64,000 bases of DNA from a virus, in the IMG/VR virus record IMGVR_UViG_3300031999_000008, positions 1-64,000 of that record; one strand, given 5' to 3'. The notes under the pieces were generated by a model. That model saw only the letters and a list, made by a program, of their open reading frames with translations, was not told the DNA's origin and ran no database searches. Each line of letters begins with the position of its first letter. Position 1 is the stretch's first letter. Positions 49,811 through 58,719 of this stretch are shown here, one piece after another. A program made the translations under genes and the position numbers.

Positions 49811-50698
49811 ATGCGCGCCCTAGTTTTAAGCAGCGGTGGATCACGGGGACAATACCATATCGGTGCACTACGGTATTTATACAAGGAACACGCCGTAAAA
49901 CACCAAATAATTTGCGGCACGAGCATAGGCGCCATTATCGGCAGTTATATCGCACAATATCCTTACGGTCAGGAAACATTCGCGATTGACAGATTGGCCG
50001 AGCTCTTCGAGCGTTTAACCACGGCGGATGTCTATACACGCTGGCACCCCTGGGGGGTGTTAGCGGGCCTGTTTAACCGGTCCAGTTTTTACAATAGCGC
50101 GCCTTTGCGCAAGCTCATTAGTACACACATAGATGTGCACCGCATCCGCGATAGCGGACGTCAAGTACGTATTGGGGCTACGCACATCCAACCCACCGCG
50201 TTAAACACTTCTGGAATTAGTAACTACAACGTCTATACGGAAAAACACCCTGATCTCCTAAAAGCCATCATGGCATCTGCCGCGTTCGCGCCCTTCTTTG
50301 AGGGAGTTGAACTAGATGGCAGCTTAGCTGTTGACGGCGGAGTACAGACAGTCACACCCATCAAGGCAGCTATTGAGGCCGGTGCGACGAATATCGACGT
50401 TGTCATATGTTATCCCATGTATTTAACGTACCCTAAGACGCGCGACCTGACCGCCATCCATCTAGGGCTACATGTTATCGACCTAATGGTCAACCGACTG
50501 ACATGGATCGACATTGAGCGTACGCTCTTCATAAATTCGTTGGTCCAGGCAGGCCACGCCACGAAAGCGCGATACGTCGCGCTAAACATTATCCACCCCG
50601 ATGTGGATCTCGAAGTTAATTCCCTGGAATTCCTTCCCAAGGATGCAGCCCGCTTACAAAAAAAGGGCTGGGATGACGCGAAACTAGTGCTTAAGTAG
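49811..50698 (+). CDS. Patatin-like phospholipase, 295 aa
   Basis: A lipid acyl hydrolase of the patatin/RssA type with a Ser-Asp dyad. The oxyanion loop is SSGGSRGQYHIGAL (7-20), the nucleophile elbow is GTSIG (Ser38), and the catalytic Asp is in AVDGGVQT (Asp175). All catalytic parts are intact. No signal peptide. It lies between tail genes and the sheath gene with AAAGG before its ATG. A role in membrane breach during entry or in lysis is plausible; either is inference. Patatins are uncommon in phages. Confidence 0.9.
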   Translation: MRALVLSSGGSRGQYHIGALRYLYKEHAVKHQIICGTSIGAIIGSYIAQYPYGQETFAIDRLAELFERLTTADVYTRWHPWGVLAGLFNRSSFYNSAPLRKLISTHIDVHRIRDSGRQVRIGATHIQPTALNTSGISNYNVYTEKHPDLLKAIMASAAFAPFFEGVELDGSLAVDGGVQTVTPIKAAIEAGATNIDVVICYPMYLTYPKTRDLTAIHLGLHVIDLMVNRLTWIDIERTLFINSLVQAGHATKARYVALNIIHPDVDLEVNSLEFLPKDAARLQKKGWDDAKLVLK

Positions 50699-50713
50699 TA
50701 AAAACCCCGTTGC

Positions 50714-50742
50714 TTGTAGGAGAATCCTAGATTCCCTATAAT
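50714..50742 (+). promoter_or_regulatory. Sigma-70-like promoter of sheath gene
   Basis: TTGTAG, 17-bp spacer, consensus TATAAT, with a 45-nt leader to ATG 50788 and GGAG before it. The best promoter in the window, fitting a highly expressed structural gene. Confidence 0.75.
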
Positions 50743-50787
50743 CCCACACAAATACGCTGCTTTTATTGAGCAAGCCGGAGCTAGACA

Positions 50788-53517
50788 ATGGTACGACCGA
50801 TTGTTCTACTTTTTCAAGAGTTTGCGACGCTGTCCGCGACACCCACGACGCCCGATCTTAACTGCGTCATCGTCGGACCGGCTTACGCAATCCAAGATTA
50901 CCTTACAGACAAGGTAAATATCGAAGTATCGGCGTATGGCACGCTCCAGGCAGGTGTGAGCTACGTACCTCCGGTCGCGAACGTTGCTGCGATTACGCTA
51001 GCTGCTCCGCCTGGCCTGCCTGCAGGCGGCTGGGTTGATCCGGCGTCGGTAAAAGTGTACTTCGATGAAGTACGCGTCAAGATGATCAGCGGTACCGACG
51101 GTACATGCACCATCAATGACAATTTGCTGACCTCAGCGGGCGCTACGTTCGCGACCACAGGTGTGCAAGCAGGCGACGTCGTAATCGTTGACGACCCCAC
51201 AACGGTGACCCCGAGCCTCATTCTCACGATCGTGAGTCTGGCAGGTGAGACAGGACTTCGGCTGTCTCGTAATTTCACGGCCACCAACGGTGCCTCCCTC
51301 AATTACCGCGTCGAACGCCGCCTGACCAATCAGTTGATTGACAGCGCGTTTGTAGTCCTTCCGACGTACCGTCAATCCAACGAAATCCAAATCCTGGGTG
51401 GAGTTACGTGTGTTGTCGGCACCACGCCTCGTCTCGTTATGTACGCTCGCGTTTACGTCGCGTCACGCGCGTATCGCACCGACTTGCAGTCGCTTGATAG
51501 CGTCAATTCGACCACAGATATCACGACCAAACTCGGGCCAATTGACAGCCGCAACCCGCTGGCTGCGGCGGTTTACGTTGCTAAACAAAACGCCGGCCAA
51601 GCTCCTGTTCAATTTTACGGCGTAGTCTCGGATGATCTCACGGGCTACAATTTAGCCAAGGATGCGATCTCCACCGACGACAGCATTTATGCGATTGTCC
51701 CTCTTACTTCGGACATCACTGTCACTGCAGCCTTCAAGGTTGAAAACGACACGCTCGCAGATCCGACCGCAGCGCTGAATACAGGCGTGCCGCAGAAACT
51801 GCGGGTGGTTATCGGTTCGGGTGCTCTGACTGCACAGAAGACTGTCGTAGATCAGAATACGGATGCCACTGCGGAGCAACTTACAGGTGCGCTCCCCGGC
51901 GGTGGCGTAAAAAACATCACGCTGGCGTCGCCCTTTAACGCGCTCACTAGCAACCTCAGGCCGGGTGACAAACTCGTTTTGTCGGCGAGCGAAAACGTCG
52001 CACCGCTTGATGGTACGTACACGATTGCGCATATCAACAGCGCGACATCTGTCGAAGTAAACGAAGCTACCGCTGCGGTTGCCGTCGTGGCTGCCGAAGG
52101 CGTCAATTACACGGTTACGCGTCCTTCGACGGGCGCTACGATTATCGCCCTCGTCGATAACCGGGCGTCCCTGACGGCTGCTGCGACCACATTCAAATCC
52201 CGCGTCGCAGGTATTACACCGGGTGCGCGCACCATTGCACTCGTACAGAACGGTACGACTGCGAATGGGATCTTTAGCATCGTCGAAGTAGCTGGCGTTT
52301 CGACAATCGTGAACGGTGACTTCACGTCTACCAACATTTCTTCGCAAGAATTGGTAGACGCGATTAATACCGGTGCAGGCGTAACTACGTCGTTCTCGGG
52401 GTCGATCAATCTCGTCGCCTCAACTTCGTCGGGAGCAACTGCGCAAGTAGCCTTCGCATCGGCGGCACTTTCGACGGGTACTGCCGGTATTGACGCGCTC
52501 ACATCTACTGCTGCACTCGATGCGGTGTTCATCAAACTCTTCGATTCGAACGCGACGTTCATCACTGCGGGCGTGCTTGCGGGTGATATTATCGAAGTGC
52601 CTAGCAACCCTAACGGGTCGTTCAGCACGAACACCAAGCAATTCGTGGTAGATCAAATCCTCAGCGAGCAGCGTTTACAAATCGCAAATATTGCTTCGGG
52701 GTCTTACGTCAATAACACCTCGACTATCGAGAGCGAGCTCCCGCACCTAGATAATCGTCTGGGCACTGGCACTCTGGTCACGCAGGGTTCTATCCGCTAT
52801 CGCGTAATTCGTAATCTGAGCAAGGACCAGCAGGTCGCTCAATTGGTCACGAATGCGCAAAGCCTGAACTCGCGCCGTGCCATCCTCGTGTGGCCTGACC
52901 TCGTAACAGTATCCGGCTTGGTCGATGGTTCGAAGACGCCGAATTCCGATGGCAGCGCTGCCGCCGCCGACCCGCAACCCGGTTACTACTTGAGTGCCGT
53001 CGTAGGCGGTATGACCGCAGGCCTTCCCAGCCATCAGGGCTTTAGCCGCCTTGGCTGTGCGGGTATCAGCCTTATCTCACACTCCAGTGATTACTTCTCC
53101 GAGAAGCAACTCACGGATCTGTCGGATGGTGGCTGGTATGTATTCGCTCAGAACGCGCCTACGGCCCTGCCCTACAGCATTCACCAATTGACCACGGATC
53201 CCTCGACGTTGCAGTCGGGTGAGTATTCCATCGTAAAAAACTTCGATTTCGTATCGTTGTTCTACCTTGGAATCCTGGAGCCGTTCCTTGGCGTATGGAA
53301 CGTCAATACAGACACACTTGGCTTTATCCGCCAGGCCCTCAACACGGGAACGGAGAATCTTAAACTCCGCCGTGTTGCAAAGATCGGCGCTCCGCTGAAC
53401 TCTGCTACAATCACATCGGTAGCGGTGTCTCCGGCATCGGCAGATCGTGTCGAAGTCTATATTGAAGTAGACCTCCCCAAGCCTTTGAATGTCATCGGCT
53501 TACACCTCGTGGCATAA
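50788..53517 (+). CDS. Contractile tail sheath protein, 909 aa
   Basis: Forms the contractile outer tail. The N-terminus (LNCVIVGPAYAIQDYL) and the C-terminal region (GGWYVFAQNAP; LGFIRQALNTGTENLKLRR; ADRVEVYIEVDLPKPLNVI) have the layout of T4 gp18-type sheaths, whose C-terminal domain is conserved. It is followed closely by a tube-like gene, the standard order. At 909 aa it is longer than T4 gp18 (659 aa), with large Ala/Thr/Val-rich insertions in the middle (about 200-640) forming surface domains. Overlaps the next gene (TAATG). Confidence 0.82.
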   Translation: MVRPIVLLFQEFATLSATPTTPDLNCVIVGPAYAIQDYLTDKVNIEVSAYGTLQAGVSYVPPVANVAAITLAAPPGLPAGGWVDPASVKVYFDEVRVKMISGTDGTCTINDNLLTSAGATFATTGVQAGDVVIVDDPTTVTPSLILTIVSLAGETGLRLSRNFTATNGASLNYRVERRLTNQLIDSAFVVLPTYRQSNEIQILGGVTCVVGTTPRLVMYARVYVASRAYRTDLQSLDSVNSTTDITTKLGPIDSRNPLAAAVYVAKQNAGQAPVQFYGVVSDDLTGYNLAKDAISTDDSIYAIVPLTSDITVTAAFKVENDTLADPTAALNTGVPQKLRVVIGSGALTAQKTVVDQNTDATAEQLTGALPGGGVKNITLASPFNALTSNLRPGDKLVLSASENVAPLDGTYTIAHINSATSVEVNEATAAVAVVAAEGVNYTVTRPSTGATIIALVDNRASLTAAATTFKSRVAGITPGARTIALVQNGTTANGIFSIVEVAGVSTIVNGDFTSTNISSQELVDAINTGAGVTTSFSGSINLVASTSSGATAQVAFASAALSTGTAGIDALTSTAALDAVFIKLFDSNATFITAGVLAGDIIEVPSNPNGSFSTNTKQFVVDQILSEQRLQIANIASGSYVNNTSTIESELPHLDNRLGTGTLVTQGSIRYRVIRNLSKDQQVAQLVTNAQSLNSRRAILVWPDLVTVSGLVDGSKTPNSDGSAAAADPQPGYYLSAVVGGMTAGLPSHQGFSRLGCAGISLISHSSDYFSEKQLTDLSDGGWYVFAQNAPTALPYSIHQLTTDPSTLQSGEYSIVKNFDFVSLFYLGILEPFLGVWNVNTDTLGFIRQALNTGTENLKLRRVAKIGAPLNSATITSVAVSPASADRVEVYIEVDLPKPLNVIGLHLVA

Positions 53518-54344
53518 TGACCCGGTTTCACGCGGAACCTACGATACCAAAAACCTTCGTAGCCCCTTTCCAAAAGGTGGCTATCTTTGGTTTTTTGACG
53601 CGTACGCTTCCACGTTTAGCCGGGCGTGCGTTTAGCGGTCTGACCCCTACAAGCCTTGCCCGTCCATTTCACCCCGCAGCGACCGGCCTAGAGCGCGGTA
53701 TTATTGCAGGGGGAAATAAACTATTGAGTCCGGAGCACGCCGCGACCTTCGCGCGCACTATGCGCGGAGTACCTCGAAACGCTATTCGAGAGGCTATTAG
53801 CAACAGCCTTATCGGAGGTGCTTTGGAGGGAGGTATTGGTGCGTATACTGCAGACCCCGGACAAGGTGCTGCCGGCTTTATGCAGGGTTTTGGATCCGGT
53901 GCTGCATCAGGTGCGGTGTTCGGCGGGATATCTGGTGCAGCAGGCGGCGCAGTACGTAATATGCGCGGCATTAACATGTCAGGCCTCGCTAAGCAGCACG
54001 GCATGGCCCGTCCCGAAATGGCTAAAAAAGTAAAAGGCATGGGCACATGGGACGCCCTCAAAGGCTCCTTTGGTAAGACCGATGGCTTAGACAGACAAAT
54101 TGCCCGCCACAAAACGATAGGTGGCATCGGTCAGCTGGGCGCCGAGATGGCTCTGCCCATGGCGCTTCTTCCAAGTGCTTCTGAGCCGGAACCGCCGCCG
54201 CCTGCCCCGTCGATACCCAAACCCCCTACTTTTGCGCCCAATACGCCTTCGGTCTACTCTCAGCCCCAAGGTTTTAAAGGCGGCTCAGTCTCTTCTCTAC
54301 TCAAGCCCATCGATTTAACAAAGATCCCAAGCTATCATAGGTAG
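53517..54344 (+). CDS. Gly/Ala-rich virion protein, 275 aa
   Basis: ATG overlaps the sheath stop. Residues about 98-148 are Gly/Ala-rich with GxxxG spacing (GGALEGGIGAYTADPGQGAA; GSGAASGAVFGGISGAAGGA), hydrophobic enough to insert in a membrane. The C-terminus is Pro-rich (EPPPPAPSIPKPPTF). Unknown family. It lies between sheath and tube, where a tail-associated or injected protein would be coded. Confidence 0.65.
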   Translation: MTRFHAEPTIPKTFVAPFQKVAIFGFLTRTLPRLAGRAFSGLTPTSLARPFHPAATGLERGIIAGGNKLLSPEHAATFARTMRGVPRNAIREAISNSLIGGALEGGIGAYTADPGQGAAGFMQGFGSGAASGAVFGGISGAAGGAVRNMRGINMSGLAKQHGMARPEMAKKVKGMGTWDALKGSFGKTDGLDRQIARHKTIGGIGQLGAEMALPMALLPSASEPEPPPPAPSIPKPPTFAPNTPSVYSQPQGFKGGSVSSLLKPIDLTKIPSYHR

Positions 54345-54357
54345 CGAGGAGCCCCAC

Positions 54358-55140
54358 ATGCCTATCGGTATTGCACGTAATTTAACCACATGGAAGTTCC
54401 AAGACACGTACGTGGAACGCGTGATGGATAACGCCGCATATACGTCGGCCCATCCTGATGACACGCTGGTGTTGGCAGGGCCCTCACGTAGCACCGGAGC
54501 TCAGGGGAGCGATACCACAGGCTCGGGGTCCCTACTTGCTATTGGCATGATGCAGAATTTAAACATCAGTCAAGTAAAATCGACAACGCCTGTAATGGCG
54601 ATCGGTTCAGGGCGCTCGTTCTTCGTGAGCGGCAAAGCGCAGGGTAACGGCAGTATTGCGCGTCTGTTCGTCAATGGACGCAATCTACTCCGCGTCCTTT
54701 ACCATAACGCACAGTCAAGTGATATAAACGTCGGCGCATTCGATGACAAACCGGCGGATCATACGACGTCACAGTTCTACATCAACCTGGACTCTGAACT
54801 TTACTACATCCCCTTTGGTCTTGCCGCCGTCTTCCGTACCAAGGCCCATGACGTTGTGGGCGGCTTTTACGCCGAATTAACCATGATTCAGTCTTACAAT
54901 ATTAGCATTCAAGCCGGTGCTAATATGATTGCTGAACAGGTCTCTTTCATGTTTGACCGTCTCATGCCGTACAGTGTTGCGAGCGTGTCGGCCACTGGTC
55001 AAGTTCCCCGGAGTACCCTGGATGCAATTGCAGGCTTCGTAGACCCGGATCTGTCCACCGCCGCCAATTCGGGAAGCCTCACTGAGAACACAATCGGTGA
55101 CTTTAGTAACGGCATTCCCACGAACTTTGTAAGTGCCTAA
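54358..55140 (+). CDS. Putative tail tube protein, 260 aa
   Basis: Next structural gene after the sheath, GAGGAG before the ATG. The beta-rich sequence (LAIGMMQNLNISQVKSTTPV; MAIGSGRSFFVSGKAQGNGS; YNISIQAGANMIAEQVSFMF) has the alternating pattern of gp19-like tube subunits. Size is somewhat larger than T4 gp19 (163 aa). Assignment by order and pattern. Confidence 0.7.
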   Translation: MPIGIARNLTTWKFQDTYVERVMDNAAYTSAHPDDTLVLAGPSRSTGAQGSDTTGSGSLLAIGMMQNLNISQVKSTTPVMAIGSGRSFFVSGKAQGNGSIARLFVNGRNLLRVLYHNAQSSDINVGAFDDKPADHTTSQFYINLDSELYYIPFGLAAVFRTKAHDVVGGFYAELTMIQSYNISIQAGANMIAEQVSFMFDRLMPYSVASVSATGQVPRSTLDAIAGFVDPDLSTAANSGSLTENTIGDFSNGIPTNFVSA

Positions 55141-55495
55141 CACCCCCGCCTATACGCACGGCCGCAGACACGCTCAGATTAAACTGGGCGTGTTTGGTGC
55201 TATGCTCGGTGGTGCGGGTGTTGGGGGTCTTGCGGGTTATGTCCTGGCTCCTGAAAATAGAAAAGGGCATGGCGTTATGTATGGCGCTGCCCTTGGTGGT
55301 CTAGGGGCGGGATTGGGCTCCGCAGCAGCCCCTTACATGCATGCCGCCGAGAATCCGGGACTACTTGCACGTACCGGAGTGTCTACGGCGAGTACAGGCC
55401 TCGGTACGCTCGCGGGTATTGGTGCAACGGGGGCTCTTGTAGATAAAACGAACGTACCCACCTCAGATGATCCGTACCACTATCGCTCCAGATAG
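55133..55495 (+). CDS. Y-x-H-G-tagged glycine-zipper protein, 120 aa
   Basis: GTG start overlapping the tube gene. N-terminus TPAYTHGRRHAQIKLGVFGA carries the shared tag, followed at once by Gly-rich hydrophobic segments (AMLGGAGVGGLAGYVLA; YGAALGGLGAGLGSAAA; GLGTLAGIGATGALV). Probably membrane-inserting, perhaps a small ejected or tail-tip protein. Combines the two recurring themes of this genome, the tag and the glycine zipper. Confidence 0.65.
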   Translation: MPNTPAYTHGRRHAQIKLGVFGAMLGGAGVGGLAGYVLAPENRKGHGVMYGAALGGLGAGLGSAAAPYMHAAENPGLLARTGVSTASTGLGTLAGIGATGALVDKTNVPTSDDPYHYRSR

Positions 55496-55508
55496 TTTAT
55501 CGTAGGGC

Positions 55509-57053
55509 ATGCAAAAGCCGCCGGAACTGCCGCCGCAGCCCATACGAATTAATACGCGCGCCGATCTCCCCAACCCTACCGCCTCTCGCGGAGGGATAGG
55601 CGATAAAGCCAAACACGGCGAGACCGGCACAGTTGTCGCTTATTTCTGCGATACGTACATGGCGACAGTGCTTACTAGCACTGGACGTACAGTTACCCTG
55701 CCGCGTATGCGTTCGTCGCCGGGCGACGTTGCGCATTTAGAAGTAGGTACTGAGGTACTGATTAACAACGATTACGGTGCGCCTTTTATCATGGGTATTT
55801 TAACACACCCTGCAGGAGTACCCAGCGATGGTGCGAATCATTCGATCACTGGCATCGAAGGTGTGGGAGGTAATGGTTTAAACCAAGCTAGTACGCAGAC
55901 ACCTGGGAATTACCGGCTTAGAGCCGAGCCTAAAGACTTAATACCCGGTGACTGGGCGCATGTCGGTCCGGATGGAAATTCCGTAGGCGTCCTCGCAGGC
56001 GGCGTGAACGTTATGCGTTCGAGCTCATTGTCGCAGTTCCGTACACACCAAGTAGACGATACGACCGAGATTATATCTCGAAATCATCGGCACATTACCG
56101 ATATGGGTTTCTCTGAAACCCATAACGATAATGGCAGTATCAATTATACGTTTCGGGGTGCATCGGACCAGCGTACGGAGTCGGGTCCTGATGAGGAACG
56201 CTGGACAATCAAACTAGATATGGGTGCCATTGGGGATGTGTTCAATTTTGAATTGTGCACACCTCAAAACCAGACACTATTCAAGTTCCACGTAAATTCC
56301 GATGGCCAGTGTGAAATCTTCGGACTTAATGGAGTCAGCATAAATTCCGGTTCTCAGAACGGAGGAACCAGCGCCGAAGAAAATACCGGAGACAAAGTCT
56401 CCAGCGTTGGGGGTAATAAAACCACAACAATCACGGGTAACTCCACAGAGACCGTGAAAGGTAGCGCAGGTAACCACGCGTACGTTGATCACGAGACTAC
56501 CGCAGGTAATGATATACGAAGTCAAGCATTGCGCGACCATGCAATGTCTGCGGGACGACATATGTACGTATCAGTACAAGGCAGCCCTATCCCAGGGGAC
56601 GCCATGGTGTATGACATCACATCCGGCAATTGGGTCGTGAAAATAGGCGGGCCTTTGTCGCCTGATCCGCTCAGTGCCTTTGATATGCAGACCTACGCAG
56701 GAGATATGAAATTTTCATCTCTCTTAGGAGGTAATTTCAGCGTCACTAGCCCTCTAGGTGTGCTCGAATCCAACACGCGACAGGCCGTATTATCCACGAA
56801 TATGCTCCCTGATTCCGTTATACTTGGTGGAAACGTACTCGTCAGTCATCTTGTTAAATACGAACAACTCGAAGCACACTTACGTATGCTCTACACAATG
56901 CTAGATCTCCACGTACATATCGAAAACGGCACAGCCGTCGCAGCAGGCATCCCAGTGGTAGGCGCAAGCGGTATTCCCGTAGTACCTTTCACGCCGACAC
57001 TTTCCCCTTCAATACTGCTAATGAAAAGTCTGACTACAGGGGTGACACTTTAA
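55509..57053 (+). CDS. Baseplate spike/puncturing protein, 514 aa
   Basis: Residues 35-105 look like the gpV/gp5/VgrG-type OB-fold (GETGTVVAYFCDTYMATVLT ... GTEVLINNDYGAPFIMGIL). A repetitive beta-stem follows (GGNKTTTITGNSTETVKGSA, then NHAYVDHETTAGND), as in trimeric spike needles. Located after the tube gene. The spike would pierce the outer membrane. No lysozyme domain is seen. The 3' end overlaps the convergent gene by 20 nt. Confidence 0.8.
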   Translation: MQKPPELPPQPIRINTRADLPNPTASRGGIGDKAKHGETGTVVAYFCDTYMATVLTSTGRTVTLPRMRSSPGDVAHLEVGTEVLINNDYGAPFIMGILTHPAGVPSDGANHSITGIEGVGGNGLNQASTQTPGNYRLRAEPKDLIPGDWAHVGPDGNSVGVLAGGVNVMRSSSLSQFRTHQVDDTTEIISRNHRHITDMGFSETHNDNGSINYTFRGASDQRTESGPDEERWTIKLDMGAIGDVFNFELCTPQNQTLFKFHVNSDGQCEIFGLNGVSINSGSQNGGTSAEENTGDKVSSVGGNKTTTITGNSTETVKGSAGNHAYVDHETTAGNDIRSQALRDHAMSAGRHMYVSVQGSPIPGDAMVYDITSGNWVVKIGGPLSPDPLSAFDMQTYAGDMKFSSLLGGNFSVTSPLGVLESNTRQAVLSTNMLPDSVILGGNVLVSHLVKYEQLEAHLRMLYTMLDLHVHIENGTAVAAGIPVVGASGIPVVPFTPTLSPSILLMKSLTTGVTL

Positions 57054-57525
57054 ATGTGTCTTCATTGACCTGAACGATTCCGGGACACTCTTCGAGACCA
57101 CAGCGGTAGTTGAGCGTTACTGTTTCACGTAGGTCCTCCGTTAAGAGATCCAGAACTTCCACGTCCATACCGCCTACCATGACGTTGTGTATCTGCTCAG
57201 ATAGAGCGAGTTGCTCCCGTACAAAATTAGTTCTGTTTTTACAGATAGGACAGATTACGGGAACGACTCGCCCCGTCATGGACTTTTCCCATCGCGTCGC
57301 AGGTTCTGCAAACGCCGCTGCCGTATTAGCTTCTACTTGCGTGACGTGCTTCTGACAGCTCTCACAGCGGAACATCTTCTGTGATTCAAAAGTATCCTCG
57401 TGCTTCAAATCTAAAAAAGAAAAGTCATCGGAGTAAGGTGCTCCCTGTTGGGAATACACATAACACCCAACGATGCGCAGTTCTTTTGAGTAACAATGCG
57501 GACATTGAACTTGGTCAGTAGGCAT
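57034..57525 (-). CDS. Multi-zinc-ribbon protein, 163 aa
   Basis: Four Cys pairs: CPHC (8-11), CESC (about 54-57), CPIC (about 90-93) and a late C-x4-C (RCGLEECPG). This suggests two zinc ribbons separated by a helix (VREQLALSEQIHNVMVGGMD). RBS GGCAGG lies just before the ATG. Minus-strand insertion into a plus-strand tail region. Function unknown; nucleic acid or protein adaptor likely. Confidence 0.7.
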   Translation of the reverse strand: MPTDQVQCPHCYSKELRIVGCYVYSQQGAPYSDDFSFLDLKHEDTFESQKMFRCESCQKHVTQVEANTAAAFAEPATRWEKSMTGRVVPVICPICKNRTNFVREQLALSEQIHNVMVGGMDVEVLDLLTEDLRETVTLNYRCGLEECPGIVQVNEDTFKVSPL

Positions 57526-57583
57526 CCTGCCTTAATACGCGACGCTTATAGTTTTGCAAAGTAAAAACGCGATATCTAGCGCC

Positions 57584-57925
57584 TCAGTCGCACGCAAGAC
57601 CCCTGCGCTCCCATTCGGGCAAGAACACGTCCGTGAAGATGAAAGACGCATCCATAGTGACTCCTTCCGTACGAAGGTACGTATATACCCCTTGCGCCCC
57701 CTTACGGACATACGCTTCGGCCATCGCGTGATAGTCAAAATCTATGTGGGATGTATTCGACTCGGGTTCTGCATCCAACGTCCGTAACGCATAGACAAAT
57801 TCAGTATCGGCCAAAAGTATATCGACCGCTGCGCGTATAATACCGTCCATCAGGTCATGCGCTGTTCTGCACAATAATTTTTCTACTTCGGTATACTGCT
57901 TCGTCCGCATACGTGTATGGCGCAC
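57584..57925 (-). CDS. Hypothetical protein, 113 aa
   Basis: GTG start with GAGAGGA six bases upstream; ATG 57910 is the alternative. Helical soluble protein (EVEKLLCRTAHDLMDGIIRA; HAMAEAYVRKGAQGVYTYLR). No motif recognised. Lies downstream of the terminator at 57945, upstream of the zinc protein gene, in the minus-strand island. Confidence 0.65.
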   Translation of the reverse strand: MRHTRMRTKQYTEVEKLLCRTAHDLMDGIIRAAVDILLADTEFVYALRTLDAEPESNTSHIDFDYHAMAEAYVRKGAQGVYTYLRTEGVTMDASFIFTDVFLPEWERRGLACD

Positions 57926-57944
57926 AAATCCTCTCAGGGCTAAA

Positions 57945-57970
57945 GGGAAAAAGCACGTTAGTGCTTTCTC
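57945..57970 (-). terminator. Rho-independent terminator after 193-aa gene
   Basis: Minus strand AAAGCAC-TAAC-GTGCTTT followed by TTCCC, giving a 7-bp stem with T-run. A second GC hairpin (CCCCGCG-ATCAA-CGCGGGG, 58001-58019) covers the stop codon of the upstream gene. Confidence 0.75.
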
Positions 57971-57997
57971 AACCGAGTTGTACTCCGTCTAGAAATA

Positions 57998-58579
57998 CTA
58001 CCCCGCGTTGATCGCGGGGTTCAACTGCAACAACAACTGTTGGAGCGGCTCCAGCTCCTTGCGGATCTGGCGGTGCAGGTCTTTCGCCTGCCGCTCCAAG
58101 GCGCGGCTCATCTCACGACGCATCTCTGCGCGAAAGGCCACGAGCTCGGGGGCTGCCGTGGTTTCCGCCGGTACTTCCGGAGCGTCCGCGGTTTCGGCAA
58201 GCTCCGCCGAGTCCACGGTCCCCGTCTTCACCGACTTCTTCCACTTCTTGTAGACGGCGCGCATCTCTGATTCGAAGTCGTTGGACCCGTCATCCGTCGA
58301 TGCCGAAAGCGCGGGCACCAGAGACAGGTGTCCAGTGCCGGAGCGCCGCTGCACTGCGGCCATCACACTCGCCTTGACCTCCTCCGCGATCTTCGGTCCC
58401 CTCACTGCGATCTCCTTCTGGATCTTCTTCTGTGCTTTCTTTTTGAATTTCTTCTTCAGCTTCTTGGCCTCCGCGTCGTAGTCCGGCGCAGCGTCCGTAA
58501 ACTTGTTGACCACAACGTCAACCACCTTGATCGCAACCGCAGTGCCGACTGCAACCCCTACCATTTCGGTTAGTCCCAT
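57998..58579 (-). CDS. Membrane-anchored basic coiled-coil protein (moron-like), 193 aa
   Basis: The N-terminal hydrophobic helix (MVGVAVGTAVAIKVVDVVVN) is followed by a Lys-rich stretch (KKLKKKFKKKAQKKIQK), an acidic linker and a C-terminal coiled coil (FRAEMRREMSRALERQAKDL). Strong AAGGAGAAG SD. It has its own promoter and terminator, opposite to the flanking tail genes, and codons richer in C/G third positions than neighbours: the signature of a recently acquired moron (inference). Function unknown; possibly membrane-associated host modification. Confidence 0.7.
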   Translation of the reverse strand: MGLTEMVGVAVGTAVAIKVVDVVVNKFTDAAPDYDAEAKKLKKKFKKKAQKKIQKEIAVRGPKIAEEVKASVMAAVQRRSGTGHLSLVPALSASTDDGSNDFESEMRAVYKKWKKSVKTGTVDSAELAETADAPEVPAETTAAPELVAFRAEMRREMSRALERQAKDLHRQIRKELEPLQQLLLQLNPAINAG

Positions 58580-58621
58580 AACTTCTCCTTTTGAATCGAG
58601 GCTATAAATGCCTCACACTAT

Positions 58622-58627
58622 ATTATA
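58622..58627 (-). promoter_or_regulatory. -10 box (TATAAT) of 193-aa gene
   Basis: Consensus TATAAT on the minus strand in GGGTATAATATAG, immediately downstream of a terminator; no clear -35 box at 17 bp. A similar GGTATAAATATATAG lies before the 170-aa gene. A GAGGC-TATAAAT-GCCTC hairpin-capable repeat follows in the leader (58599-58616). Confidence 0.55.
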
Positions 58628-58631
58628 CCCT

Positions 58632-58657
58632 TAAAAGGGGGTATTTTACGTACCCCT
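58632..58657 (-). terminator. Rho-independent terminator after 170-aa gene
   Basis: Minus strand AGGGGTA-CGTAAAA-TACCCCC followed by TTTT. Separates the two minus-strand moron-like genes. Confidence 0.75.
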
Positions 58658-58719
58658 AAAGAATACACACTCCGCGGTAAAGCGAAATGTGTATTTCGTT
58701 CGGAGATCCGTATACGGAC

